DNA of 64,000 nt from positions 3,782,001 to 3,846,000 of the forward strand of contig NZ_AP022600.1 of NCBI RefSeq assembly GCF_010725885.1, read 5' to 3'. The notes beneath the pieces are model-generated. The model saw only the letters and a list, made by a program, of their open reading frames with translations. It was not told where the DNA came from and ran no database searches. The first letter of the stretch is position 1. The number at the start of each line of letters is the position of its first letter. Shown one piece after another: positions 16,086-24,449 of this stretch. Position numbers and translations under genes: made by a program. The stretch comes from Mycolicibacterium tokaiense (GTDB lineage: Bacteria; Actinomycetota; Actinomycetes; Mycobacteriales; Mycobacteriaceae).

Positions 16086-16904
16086 CTACAACCCTGCGCG
16101 GAATGCCTTGGCAGCGCTCATCAGTTCTTCGACCCGCGACTTCTCGGCCGGGTTCTCGAACACCCCACCCTCCTTGAAGTAGGTGCCCACCACTGCGCCG
16201 TCGGCGATACCGAGCTGCAGGGCCACATTCTCCGCCCGCACACCGGTGTTCACGAACACCGGCACCGCGCCCGCTGCGTCCTTGACCACCTGCAATGCCT
16301 CCAGATCGGTGGGGGATCCGGCCGTGGCACCCGAGACGCAGATCGCGTCGGGCAAGGTGGCGAACACCGTGGTCCTGGTGATGGATGCGAGGTCGCGTTC
16401 GGCCAGGTACTTCGCCGACTCCGGCACGATGTTGAACAGCAGCTTGACGTCACTTCCCCCGACGCGGGTGCGGTGGCGGGCCACCTCTCCGACGTTCGTG
16501 TTCCACAGGCCGAAATCGCTGGCGTAGACGCCGGTGAAGATCTCCCGCACGAACCGGGCCCCGGTGGCCACTGCCAGGTCGATCGAGGCGCGCCCGTCCC
16601 ACAACACGTTGACGCCGTAGGGTACCGAGATCTCCGGCAGTAGTTCACCGATGATGCGGGCCATGGTGATCGCGGTGATCGGCTCGGTCTTGGTCAGGTA
16701 CGGCAGGCTGAACTCGTTGCTGACCATGATGCCGTCGACGCCGCCGCTCTGCAGTGCGTCCAGTTCGGTGCGGGCGCGGTCGACGACGGCCGCGATGCCG
16801 CGTGTGCTGTCGTAGCCGGGGTCTCCCGGCAAGGCGCTCAGGTGGAGCATGGCGATGACGGGTTTCTTGACTCCGAACACCTCGTCGAGCCAGGTGGTGG
16901 TCAC
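16086..16904 (-). CDS. BtpA/SgcQ family TIM-barrel protein
   Basis: A 272-residue protein of the BtpA/SgcQ family: PVIAMLHLSALPGDPGYD at the start, GVDGIMVSNEFSLPYL in the middle, VPVFVNTGVRAENV and a final GTYFKEGGVFENP phosphate-type loop. The family has an aldolase-like TIM-barrel fold and no firmly established biochemical activity; members stabilise photosystem I in cyanobacteria (BtpA) or occur in sugar operons (SgcQ). Here it is the last gene of a carbohydrate operon, so a sugar-phosphate lyase or isomerase role is an inference. Confidence 0.88.
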   Translation of the reverse strand: MTTTWLDEVFGVKKPVIAMLHLSALPGDPGYDSTRGIAAVVDRARTELDALQSGGVDGIMVSNEFSLPYLTKTEPITAITMARIIGELLPEISVPYGVNVLWDGRASIDLAVATGARFVREIFTGVYASDFGLWNTNVGEVARHRTRVGGSDVKLLFNIVPESAKYLAERDLASITRTTVFATLPDAICVSGATAGSPTDLEALQVVKDAAGAVPVFVNTGVRAENVALQLGIADGAVVGTYFKEGGVFENPAEKSRVEELMSAAKAFRAGL

Positions 16905-16952
16905 AGGGTGCCTTTCTCTAACTGTTGAACTGCAAATGAGGTCGGGTTGCGA

Positions 16953-17723
16953 TCAGTCCATGTAAGCGCCGCCGTTGACGGCCAGGGCTTCTCCGGTGAT
17001 GAAACGGGCGTCCTCGGACAGCAGGAATGCCACCGCGCGGGCCACGTCCTCGGGTTGTTCGAGCCGGCCCAGCGGGGTGTCGTCGAGCATCATGGTGCGC
17101 ACGCCATCGGTGGTGGTCCCGCGCAGCTTCGCTTCCCACTCCAGTTCCCTTGACTGCATCGGGGTTTCGACGTATCCGGGGCACACGCAGTTGACGGTGA
17201 TGCGGTGCTCGCCGAGCTCGTAGGCCATCGCCTGGGTGAGGCCGACAACGCCGAACTTGGAGGCGACGTAATCGGAGAGGAACGGCACCCGGCCCTGCTT
17301 GCCGGCCATGGACGCGGTGTTGACGATCGCGCCGGCAACTCGGTTGCGCACCATTTCCCGGGCGGCAGCCTGCCCGCAGACGAAAACACCCTTGAGGTTG
17401 ACGTCCATGGTCTGCTGGTACCGCTCGATGGGGGCGTCGAGGAACCGGTGCATGAACGAGATGCCGGCATTGCTCACCCAGGCGTCGAGGCCCAAGCGGC
17501 CGGCAACGTCGGCGGCCACGGCGGCGGCGCCCTCGGGTGAGGTGACATCGAGCTGTGCGGACTCGTGACCGGCGTCGGAGTTGGCCAGCGACGCCGCGAC
17601 CTCGCGGGCCGCGTCACCGTCGAGGTCGGTGACGACAACGCGCCAATTCCGTTGTGCCAGTGTGACTGCAATGGCACGGCCGATACCCGAGCCTGCGCCG
17701 GTGACTACAACTGTGGGGGTCAT
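16953..17723 (-). CDS. SDR family oxidoreductase, probable polyol/sugar dehydrogenase
   Basis: A 256-residue classical SDR: TGAGSGIG near residue 8, NAGIS near 92, NTASMAGKQG with YVASK near 156-160, and a terminal GEALAVNGGAYMD. It lies between the transporter ATPase and the BtpA-like gene in the same direction, so oxidation of the imported polyol or sugar before phosphorylation by the FGGY kinase is likely. The exact substrate cannot be read from the sequence. Confidence 0.9.
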   Translation of the reverse strand: MTPTVVVTGAGSGIGRAIAVTLAQRNWRVVVTDLDGDAAREVAASLANSDAGHESAQLDVTSPEGAAAVAADVAGRLGLDAWVSNAGISFMHRFLDAPIERYQQTMDVNLKGVFVCGQAAAREMVRNRVAGAIVNTASMAGKQGRVPFLSDYVASKFGVVGLTQAMAYELGEHRITVNCVCPGYVETPMQSRELEWEAKLRGTTTDGVRTMMLDDTPLGRLEQPEDVARAVAFLLSEDARFITGEALAVNGGAYMD

Positions 17724-17750
17724 CAGATGCTGGATTCCTATCTTGTGGTG

Positions 17751-18779
17751 TCAGCCAGCGAGCCGCTGGCCGGAGTGGGCGTCGAAGAGGTGGGCGGCGC
17801 CGGGGCGGGCCGCCAGGTCAACCGGGCTGCCCTCGGAGATGCCCGACAGCCGGGACGCCTCCACGACGCTGGTCACGGTGGTGCCGGCACCGTCGATGGT
17901 GACGATGGCGCGGGGTCCGAGGTCCTCGATCAACGTCACCCGGGCGGCGGCGCCGTCATTGCTGGTCGGGATCAGGTCGTCGGGCCGGATGCCGAGGGTG
18001 ACCGCACCGGACTGCTCAGGCAGCAGACCCAACCGGTGTGCGACGTCCCCGTCGATCAGGTTCATCTTGGGGCTGCCGACGAAGGCGGCGACGAAGGTGT
18101 CGGCCGGGCGGGCATACACCTCCTGCGGAGTTCCTTGCTGGGCGATTCGGCCGTCGCGCATCACGACCATGCGGTCCGAGAGCGTCATCGCCTCCTCCTG
18201 ATCGTGGGTGACGTACACGGAGGTGATGCCCAGCCGCCGCTGGATCTGCAACAGCTCGGTTCTGGTCTCCACCCGCAGCTTGGCATCCAGGTTCGACAAC
18301 GGTTCGTCGAACAGGAACACCGAGGGCTCGCGGATGATGGCCCGGCCGATCGCAACCCGCTGCTGCTGACCACCGCTGAGGTCTTTGGGCTTGCGGGCCA
18401 TCAGTTTGCCCAGGCCGAGCGACTCGCCGATCTCGGTGGCGCGGGACAACGCCTGGGCGCGTGGGGTCTTGGTGGCCCGCAGCGGAAAGGCGATGTTCTC
18501 CTGCACGCTCAGGTGTGGATACAACGCGTAGTTCTGGAACACCATGGCAATGTCGCGGTCCCGGGGTTGCAGATGCGTGACATCGCGCTCGCCGATGCTG
18601 ATGGTGCCGGAGGTGACGGACTCCAGTCCCGCCAGCATCCGCAAGGACGTGGATTTGCCGCAGCCGGACGGGCCGACCAGCACGGTGAACGACCCGTCGG
18701 GCAGCTCCAGGTCGAGATCACTGACCACAGAGGTGGTTCCGTACGACTTGCTGACGCCGGAGAAACGAACGGTAGCCAT
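17751..18779 (-). CDS. Sugar ABC transporter ATP-binding protein (UgpC/MalK type)
   Basis: A 342-residue ATPase of the carbohydrate CUT1 group. Walker A is GPSGCGKST at about 37-45, the Q-loop is VFQNYALYPHL, the signature LSGGQQQR is near 134, Walker B FLFDEPLSNLD near 154, and a C-terminal OB/TOBE regulatory domain (about 235-342) follows. Such subunits are often shared between several sugar importers. It is transcribed downstream of the two permease genes, with a 24-base gap. Confidence 0.93.
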   Translation of the reverse strand: MATVRFSGVSKSYGTTSVVSDLDLELPDGSFTVLVGPSGCGKSTSLRMLAGLESVTSGTISIGERDVTHLQPRDRDIAMVFQNYALYPHLSVQENIAFPLRATKTPRAQALSRATEIGESLGLGKLMARKPKDLSGGQQQRVAIGRAIIREPSVFLFDEPLSNLDAKLRVETRTELLQIQRRLGITSVYVTHDQEEAMTLSDRMVVMRDGRIAQQGTPQEVYARPADTFVAAFVGSPKMNLIDGDVAHRLGLLPEQSGAVTLGIRPDDLIPTSNDGAAARVTLIEDLGPRAIVTIDGAGTTVTSVVEASRLSGISEGSPVDLAARPGAAHLFDAHSGQRLAG

Positions 18780-18803
18780 TGAACCTGAAAGTCCTATCTG
18801 AGC

Positions 18804-19619
18804 CTAGAATTTCACCGCGCCGCCGCTGATGCCCTGCACCAGCTTGCGTTGGATGAAGAAGCTCGCGATGACGACGGGAACCACCGCGATGAGGATCGCC
18901 GCGCTCATCGAGCCGATCTGCACCCCGCGGAATGTGTTGAACCCGGCAATGGCCACCGGCAGGATGGCCGACTGGCCGGGAGCCAGGATGAGTCCGTAGA
19001 ACAGGTCGTTCCAGGACAGGGTGAAGCCGAAGATCGCCGAGGCGCCTATCCCGGGTAGCACCTGCGGCAGGACCACCAGCCGGAACGCGGCGAATCGCGT
19101 GAAGCCGTCGACCTGTGCCTGTTCCTCCAGAGACCGGGGGACCGCCTCGAAGAAACCGATGAGGAACCAGGTGACCACGGGCAGAACAAAACTCAGGTGC
19201 GCAAAGATGACCGGCACCAACGTGTCGGTCAGTCGCAACGCGTAGGCCATGGTGAGGAACGGGAACACCAGGACCGCGGGTGGGAGTACCTGGGCGGCCA
19301 GCATGCCGAACCGGGTCAAGGTGCCGCCTGCGCGGTACCGGGCGATGGCGTAGGCACCCATGCTGCCGACCACCACGCTGATCCCGACGGTCACCAGCGC
19401 CACCACGGCGCTGCGACCGGCGGCGCCCAGAATGCCCGAGGCCAGGACGTTCTGCCAGCTGGCGAAGTCCGGGCTGAAGGCGAACAGGAAAGGGTCGTTG
19501 AGCTGCTGCGGTGTTTTCAGGCTGGCCAGCGCGATCCACACGATGGGGAACAGCACCGAGATGCCGGCGGCCCACAGCAGTGTCACCCGCAGTACGGTGA
19601 ATACGGTCGAGCGGGTCAT
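18804..19619 (-). CDS. Carbohydrate ABC transporter permease (MalG/UgpE type)
   Basis: A 271-residue permease with six predicted helices and a cytoplasmic EAA loop (EEQAQVDGFTRFAAFRLVVL). The ATG at 19619 overlaps the stop of the partner permease (ATGA). The frame is open far upstream on the same strand, but that part is antisense-like and hydrophilic, so it is not used. It forms the membrane channel together with the upstream permease. Confidence 0.92.
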   Translation of the reverse strand: MTRSTVFTVLRVTLLWAAGISVLFPIVWIALASLKTPQQLNDPFLFAFSPDFASWQNVLASGILGAAGRSAVVALVTVGISVVVGSMGAYAIARYRAGGTLTRFGMLAAQVLPPAVLVFPFLTMAYALRLTDTLVPVIFAHLSFVLPVVTWFLIGFFEAVPRSLEEQAQVDGFTRFAAFRLVVLPQVLPGIGASAIFGFTLSWNDLFYGLILAPGQSAILPVAIAGFNTFRGVQIGSMSAAILIAVVPVVIASFFIQRKLVQGISGGAVKF

Positions 19620-20479
19620 CGTGTTTTGGCCCTTTCCATCCGGCGGAACGCGACCACGATGACCGCCAGCACCACGATCAGCACGACAAAGGCCATCGAC
19701 GATGCGGATCCGAGTCGGAAGAACTGGATGCCGGTCTGGTAGATGAAGTACTGCAGGGTCTCGGTCTCGGTTCCGGGACCGCCGCGGGTGGTGGCGAAGA
19801 CGTACTCGAACGTCTTCATCGCGTCCAGGCTGCGCAGCAGGATCGCCACCACGAGCACCGGGGCCAGCAGCGGCAGGGTCACCCGCCGCAACACATAGAA
19901 GCCGCCTGCACCGTCCACCCGGGCAGCGTCGAGCGGTTCTTTGGGAATCGACTCCAGGCCGGCGAGCAGCAGCAGCACCATGAAAGGCGTCCACTGCCAC
20001 ACGTCGATGAGGGCCAGGGTGAACAGCGCCCGGTCGGGACCGAAGAAGTCGTAATCCACTCCGATGGCCTGCAACATCGTCGGGATGGCGCCGAGCTGAT
20101 CGTTGAGCAGGAACCGGAAGGTCAGCCCCACCGCAATCGGGGTGATGAACATGGGCGCCAGCAGCATGGAACGGGTGAGATCCCTGGCCCACTTCTGCTT
20201 CTGGAGTGACAACGCCAGCGCCAGACCGATGACGAGTTCGAGGCCGACGGCCACCACCACGTAGAGCGCGGTGGTGCCGAAGGCATTCCAGAATCCGCTG
20301 TCGCCGAAGGTCGCCACGAAGTTGTCGGCGCCGACGATGGCCGGGGCACCCCGGTCGGTGAGCTTGTAGTCGGTGACGCTGAGGTAGGCGGCGTAACCGA
20401 GGGGGAAACCGACCACCCCGACGAAAAGGGCAATGAGGGGTGCGACCATGCCGTGCTGGAACTTCAGAGGGGTTGTCAC
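19616..20479 (-). CDS. Carbohydrate ABC transporter permease (MalF/UgpA type)
   Basis: A 287-residue permease with six hydrophobic segments and the coupling loop PKEPLDAARVDGAGGFYVLR. The N-terminal WxxP-type region and length fit the first permease of CUT1 sugar importers. GTG start at 20479; 42 bases separate it from the binding-protein gene, and the downstream end overlaps the second permease. Confidence 0.92.
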   Translation of the reverse strand: MTTPLKFQHGMVAPLIALFVGVVGFPLGYAAYLSVTDYKLTDRGAPAIVGADNFVATFGDSGFWNAFGTTALYVVVAVGLELVIGLALALSLQKQKWARDLTRSMLLAPMFITPIAVGLTFRFLLNDQLGAIPTMLQAIGVDYDFFGPDRALFTLALIDVWQWTPFMVLLLLAGLESIPKEPLDAARVDGAGGFYVLRRVTLPLLAPVLVVAILLRSLDAMKTFEYVFATTRGGPGTETETLQYFIYQTGIQFFRLGSASSMAFVVLIVVLAVIVVAFRRMERAKTR

Positions 20480-20521
20480 GGTAGGCCTTGCTCCTTTCGC
20501 GGGGTGGTCGGCTTCATGTGG

Positions 20522-21838
20522 TTAGCCTTGAATCCTCTCGGCCTCGGCCTGTGCGGCGGCGAGAGCGTCATCGACACTCTTGGTGCCCGCGACGGCCTCG
20601 TTCAGTTCGGTGCCGACGGCCTGGATCATCTCCTCGCCACTGGGACCCTGGCTCAGTGGCGCCGAATTGGCCAGCAGCTGTTCCACGGTCCGGTAGTACT
20701 CGGCGCCGAACTTGCCTTCCAACACGGCCGGATCCTGCAGCGTGCTCTGCCGGATGGCCGCGCCGCCCTTCTCGACCCGCGCCACGTCGTGGGGCTTGCT
20801 GGTGATCCACGAGGTGAACGCCCACGCGGCATCCGATGCTGCGGAGTTGGTGGGGATGGCCCAGCTCCACGAGCCCAGTACCTGCTTGCCGCCGGGGATG
20901 GTGGCGAGCTTGATCTTGCCCGCGGCGGGGCCTGATCCCGGTTCGTTGAGCGCGGGCAGCTGCCAGTTGTAGTTGATCATCGACGCCGACTGGTTGGCCG
21001 AGACCGAGCGCTGGGCTTCGTCCATGCTCCAGTTCAGGCTGTTGGCCGGGGCGGCGGTGTTGTAGGTGTCGATGTAGGCCTGCAGGGCACGTTTGGCCTC
21101 AGGGGTGTTCAGCGTGACCTTGCCGTCGGCGTCATAGATCGACCCGCCGGCCGCAAACAGCCAGTTGCCCCACTCCTCGAAGATCTTGTACCCGCGTTGG
21201 GGCTGCATGGCGATGCCGGCACGGTCGGCGGTCTTGAGGGCCTTGCTGGTGGCGACGAGCTCGTCGAGGTTGGTCGGCACCTGCTGGTTGGCCGCTGCGA
21301 GATCGTCGGTGTTGTAGAGGTATCCGAGCGCGTAGTTGTAGAACGGGACGGCATACCGGGTCCCGTCGACTTCGGTGATGTCGGTCAGCGGCGTGAAGAA
21401 GTCGGCGGCATCGTAATCCGGGGTGCTGTCGATGCGGGCGTCCAGCGGCTGCAGGAAGTTCGCTTGTGCGAAGTCGACCATCCACGGGTTGTCCACCACG
21501 ATCAGGTCGTAGGTGGGGGAGGAGGATTGGAACGACGAGACCAGCTTGTCGCGCATCTGGTCGTAGGTGAGGGTTTCGATGTTGATCTCGACATCGGGGT
21601 AGTCGGCGTTGAAGTCGGCCACCATCGATTGCACGATGTCGGTGTCCGGCACGTTCTCCATCAGGATGCGGACGGTTCCCGAGACGTCCGCCGACACCTC
21701 ACCGGTGCCGGTGGCCTCGGCTTGTTCGGGTCCGCCGGAACCGGCGCAGGCACTCAGGGTCAGGGCGGCGACGGCTCCCAGCGCCAGGAGCGCGGAGCGG
21801 GCGCGCCGCCCACGAGTGGGATTTTGAGCGAATCTCAT
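20522..21838 (-). CDS. Extracellular sugar-binding lipoprotein
   Basis: A 438-residue solute-binding protein. The N terminus has a basic region, a hydrophobic stretch and the lipobox TLSAC (Cys at about 31), so it is a lipoprotein. The mature protein is of the family 1 extracellular solute-binding type: PDVEINIETLTYDQMRDKL in the first lobe and YDLIVVDNPWMVDFAQ at the hinge. It captures the sugar or polyol for the two permeases and the ATPase downstream. Confidence 0.92.
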   Translation of the reverse strand: MRFAQNPTRGRRARSALLALGAVAALTLSACAGSGGPEQAEATGTGEVSADVSGTVRILMENVPDTDIVQSMVADFNADYPDVEINIETLTYDQMRDKLVSSFQSSSPTYDLIVVDNPWMVDFAQANFLQPLDARIDSTPDYDAADFFTPLTDITEVDGTRYAVPFYNYALGYLYNTDDLAAANQQVPTNLDELVATSKALKTADRAGIAMQPQRGYKIFEEWGNWLFAAGGSIYDADGKVTLNTPEAKRALQAYIDTYNTAAPANSLNWSMDEAQRSVSANQSASMINYNWQLPALNEPGSGPAAGKIKLATIPGGKQVLGSWSWAIPTNSAASDAAWAFTSWITSKPHDVARVEKGGAAIRQSTLQDPAVLEGKFGAEYYRTVEQLLANSAPLSQGPSGEEMIQAVGTELNEAVAGTKSVDDALAAAQAEAERIQG

Positions 21839-21864
21839 GTGATTACAGTCCCTTTCGGTTCATC

Positions 21865-23346
21865 TCAACGGGTGGTGCGGGCGATTGCGTGTGATATCGG
21901 GGTCATGGCGGCGCTGAGTTCCTGCCAGGTTGCGTACGCGGCATCGTAGGCGTCGCGCCGGGCGGGATCCGGGACGAAGGGCTTCTCCAAGGCGATGAAC
22001 CGGTCCGCATCGGACCAGTCGTCGAGTTCGCCGACGCCGATGGCGGCGATCACCGCCGCGCCCAACGACGCACCGGGGTGTCCCCACACCGGCAGCATCT
22101 CGTGACCGAGCACATCGGCGTGGATCTGCTTCCACAGCGTGGATTTCGAGCCCCCGTTGGTGATCATCACCCGGGTGAACGGAATGCCGATGTCGCCGAA
22201 CACATCGACGTGGTGCCGGAACCCGAAGGCGATGGCCTCCAGTACCGAGCGGTACAGGTCGGCCCGGGTGTGCCCCAGGTGCATCCCGGCGAACACACCG
22301 CGCAGGTCGGGATCGTGGATGGGGCTCTTCTCCCCGAGAAAATAGGGCAGGCAGAGGATCTCGGCGGGGGCGCGGTCAGCCGCCTCGTCATCGAGGTCGG
22401 TCAATGCAGTCCCGCCGATCAGGCTCTGGAACCACCGGATCAGACTGCCACTGGTCGCCATGCATCCGTTGGGCAGCCAGCGGCCCGGCACCGGATGTGC
22501 GTCGAGGTAGAGCCGCCGGTCCACCACCTTGGTGTCGCTGGCCACCAGGATGTCGCCTGCACCACCGAGTTTGACCAGTGCATCGCCTGGCTTGTTCACT
22601 CCGGCCGCGTAGGCGGACAGTACGTGATCGGCACCGCCGACCACGAGTGCGGTGCCCGGTCGCAGGCCCGTCTCTTCGGCGGCATCGGGGCTGAGTGCGC
22701 CGACTCGTGCGCCGGGCCGGTGCACCGGCGCCATGGTGGCGGGGTCCAGGGAGGCGGCCCGGAACACCGCGTCCGCGATATCCCCGTCGACGGTGAACAA
22801 GCCGGATTCCAGCGCCCAGTTCTGCTCGACATGCGCGGGAGCGCCGAGGGCGGACAGCGCCCAGTCGTAGGAACCGACCCAGTGCGCCGCGGCCGCGAAC
22901 ACGTCGGGCTCGTGCTCCCGTAGCCAGACCAGCGTCGGCGCCACCGACTGCTGCGTCAGCGCCGACCCGGTCAAGGTCACCAGGTCGACACCGGACAGAG
23001 CGTCGGCCAGGGCGGCGACCTCAGCGTGGGCGCGGGCATCGTTCTGGAGAATGGCGTGACGCAACGGCTTTCCCGCACCGTCCACTGGGATCACGGCGGG
23101 CACCATGCCGGAGGTGGCCACCGCGGCCACCGCGTCGGGCGAGACCCCGGCGGTGCTCATCACTTCTCTGATGGACTCGATCGTGTTGCGGTACCACTGG
23201 GCGGTGTCGGCCTCGGCGAAGCCCGGTGCCGGTGAGTGCAACGCGGTCTCGCGCGTGGCCGTGGCGACGATGCCCGCAGTGGTGTCCAGCAGCACGGTCT
23301 TGGTGCCGGTGGTGCCGATGTCGACACCGATCGTGTAGCGCGTCAC
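21865..23346 (-). CDS. FGGY-family carbohydrate kinase (xylulokinase-like)
   Basis: A 493-residue kinase with the N-terminal ATPase motif GVDIGTTGTKTVLLD (residues 7-21), the catalytic Asp in GGADHVLSAYAAG (about 238-250), the ATP-binding ITNGGSKSTLWKQIHADVLG region (about 403-422) and a PGASLGAA motif. FGGY kinases phosphorylate ketoses and polyols; xylulose, ribulose or erythrulose are possible. It follows the DeoR gene with a four-base overlap, and the pair SDR plus kinase fits oxidation then phosphorylation of a polyol. Confidence 0.88.
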   Translation of the reverse strand: MTRYTIGVDIGTTGTKTVLLDTTAGIVATATRETALHSPAPGFAEADTAQWYRNTIESIREVMSTAGVSPDAVAAVATSGMVPAVIPVDGAGKPLRHAILQNDARAHAEVAALADALSGVDLVTLTGSALTQQSVAPTLVWLREHEPDVFAAAAHWVGSYDWALSALGAPAHVEQNWALESGLFTVDGDIADAVFRAASLDPATMAPVHRPGARVGALSPDAAEETGLRPGTALVVGGADHVLSAYAAGVNKPGDALVKLGGAGDILVASDTKVVDRRLYLDAHPVPGRWLPNGCMATSGSLIRWFQSLIGGTALTDLDDEAADRAPAEILCLPYFLGEKSPIHDPDLRGVFAGMHLGHTRADLYRSVLEAIAFGFRHHVDVFGDIGIPFTRVMITNGGSKSTLWKQIHADVLGHEMLPVWGHPGASLGAAVIAAIGVGELDDWSDADRFIALEKPFVPDPARRDAYDAAYATWQELSAAMTPISHAIARTTR

Positions 23347-24128
23347 CGCACCTCTCCCTCTACGCAGATGACGTCCACACCGGCGGCGCGCGCGGCCACC
23401 AAGGTGGGATGGTCGGGGGCGCCGTCGGTGACGATGGCCTGCACCTGGGACAACCCGGCGATGCTCACGAAGGTCACGCGACCGAGCTTGCTGCGGTCGG
23501 CGGCCACGATCACGCGGTCGGCGCGGCTACTGGCGGCCCGCTTCACCTGGCTCTCGGCCTGGTGATAGTCGGAGATTCCGCGATCGCCGTCGATGCCCGC
23601 GACGCCCATGACGTAGGTGTCGCAGTTGTAGTTCGCCAGCGTCTGCTCGGTGCTGGGTCCGATCAGGCTCAGCTCCCCGGTACGCAGCTGACCACCGGTG
23701 AGAACCACCGTGGTCTCCGGCTCATCGACCAGTGCCAGCGCCACCAGCACACTCGGGGTGACGACGGTCAGTCCGAGGCCGCGGCCCCGCAGTGAGTGGG
23801 CGACTGCCAGTGCGGTGCTCCCGGAGTCGAGGATCACCGTCTCCTTGGGGCTGATCAGGTCGGCGACCACCTCGGCGATGTGGTTTTTCTCTTGCGCGGC
23901 ATCCGCCATCCGGGTGGCAAAGGACGGTTCGGTGTCTTTACCTTGCATGGCGATTGCGCCACCGACCACCCGCCGCACGACGCCGAGGGACTCGAGCGCC
24001 TCGACGTCGCGTCGAATTGTCATCTCGGAGACGTCGAAGGCAAGCGCCAGCTCGGCGTATCCGACCTCGCGGTGCTCACGGACGCGTTGTTCGATCTCGT
24101 CCCGACGACGCTTCAGGTCCACCGGCAC
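23343..24128 (-). CDS. DeoR/GlpR family transcriptional regulator
   Basis: A 261-residue regulator: N-terminal winged helix (5-58; YAELALAFDVSEMTIRRDVEAL) and a C-terminal sugar-phosphate sensor domain with DSGSTALAVAHSL (about 101-113) and VMGVAGIDGDRGIS. The GTG at 24128 is first in the operon. The sensor presumably recognises the phosphorylated product of the FGGY kinase and de-represses the whole operon, including itself. Confidence 0.92.
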   Translation of the reverse strand: MPVDLKRRRDEIEQRVREHREVGYAELALAFDVSEMTIRRDVEALESLGVVRRVVGGAIAMQGKDTEPSFATRMADAAQEKNHIAEVVADLISPKETVILDSGSTALAVAHSLRGRGLGLTVVTPSVLVALALVDEPETTVVLTGGQLRTGELSLIGPSTEQTLANYNCDTYVMGVAGIDGDRGISDYHQAESQVKRAASSRADRVIVAADRSKLGRVTFVSIAGLSQVQAIVTDGAPDHPTLVAARAAGVDVICVEGEVR

Positions 24129-24147
24129 ACCTGCGACTGCTGTGGAA

Positions 24148-24163
24148 AATTCACAAGCTCTTC
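24148..24163. repeat. TGTG-N7-CACA element between promoter and DeoR start
   Basis: TGTGGAAAATTCACA lies about 25 bases before the DeoR start codon. The TGTG and CACA arms repeat the GTGTG/CACAC motif of the promoter region, so it may be a second operator half-set for the DeoR protein. Confidence 0.3.
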
Positions 24164-24202
24164 TCCAGTCAGTCGGCTTTTAGACCCCGTTTTGAGGTGG
24201 TC

Positions 24203-24240
24203 GTGTGAATATATGACAGACCGTGTGCACTGTCCACACA
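24203..24240 (-). promoter_or_regulatory. Promoter and putative operator of the sugar operon
   Basis: On the minus strand TGGACA (24236-24231) and TATATT (24213-24208) are separated by 17 bases. GTGTG occurs at 24203 and 24223 (plus strand), 20 bases or two helical turns apart, and is followed by CACAC at 24235, giving direct and inverted half-sites overlapping both boxes. This fits repression by the DeoR protein encoded by the first gene. The predicted 5' leader is about 73 bases. Confidence 0.6.
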
Positions 24241-24369
24241 TAGCGAAGTTTTCCGCGAGGAGCGGTGGGGCGGCGACGTCGCGGTGGCGAGCTGCCGGGT
24301 CCAGGCTGAGCCGCTGCGAGCAAAGTTTTCACCGTGGGCAGAAAAGTCTCGGGCTTCCCAGAGCCCACT

Positions 24370-24388
24370 CTCAGTGACGTCTCAGCGA
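24370..24388 (+). promoter_or_regulatory. MprA-box-like direct repeat upstream of PepD-like gene
   Basis: TCTCAGTG and TCTCAGCG are direct repeats separated by three bases, 19 bases in all. The published MprA box is described as two loosely conserved eight-base direct repeats with a three-base gap, and the mycobacterial pepD gene is a known MprA target, so both layout and target agree. No mprA or mprB gene is in the window. Confidence 0.5.
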
Positions 24389-24449
24389 CACCAGGCACCT
24401 TGTGCTTAACGAGCTGTGCCCTAGGGCGTTTGAGAAAGAGAACAACACG

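Larger units (their letters stand above)
24129..24449. other. 321-base divergent control region, no gene seen
   Basis: This is the longest gene-free stretch. It separates the DeoR operon (minus) from the PepD-like protease (plus). I see a strong minus-strand promoter, repeats of GTGTG/CACAC, a 19-base pair of direct repeats and the ten-base palindrome GCCCTAGGGC (24418-24427). No open frame in it looks coding. Confidence 0.7.
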
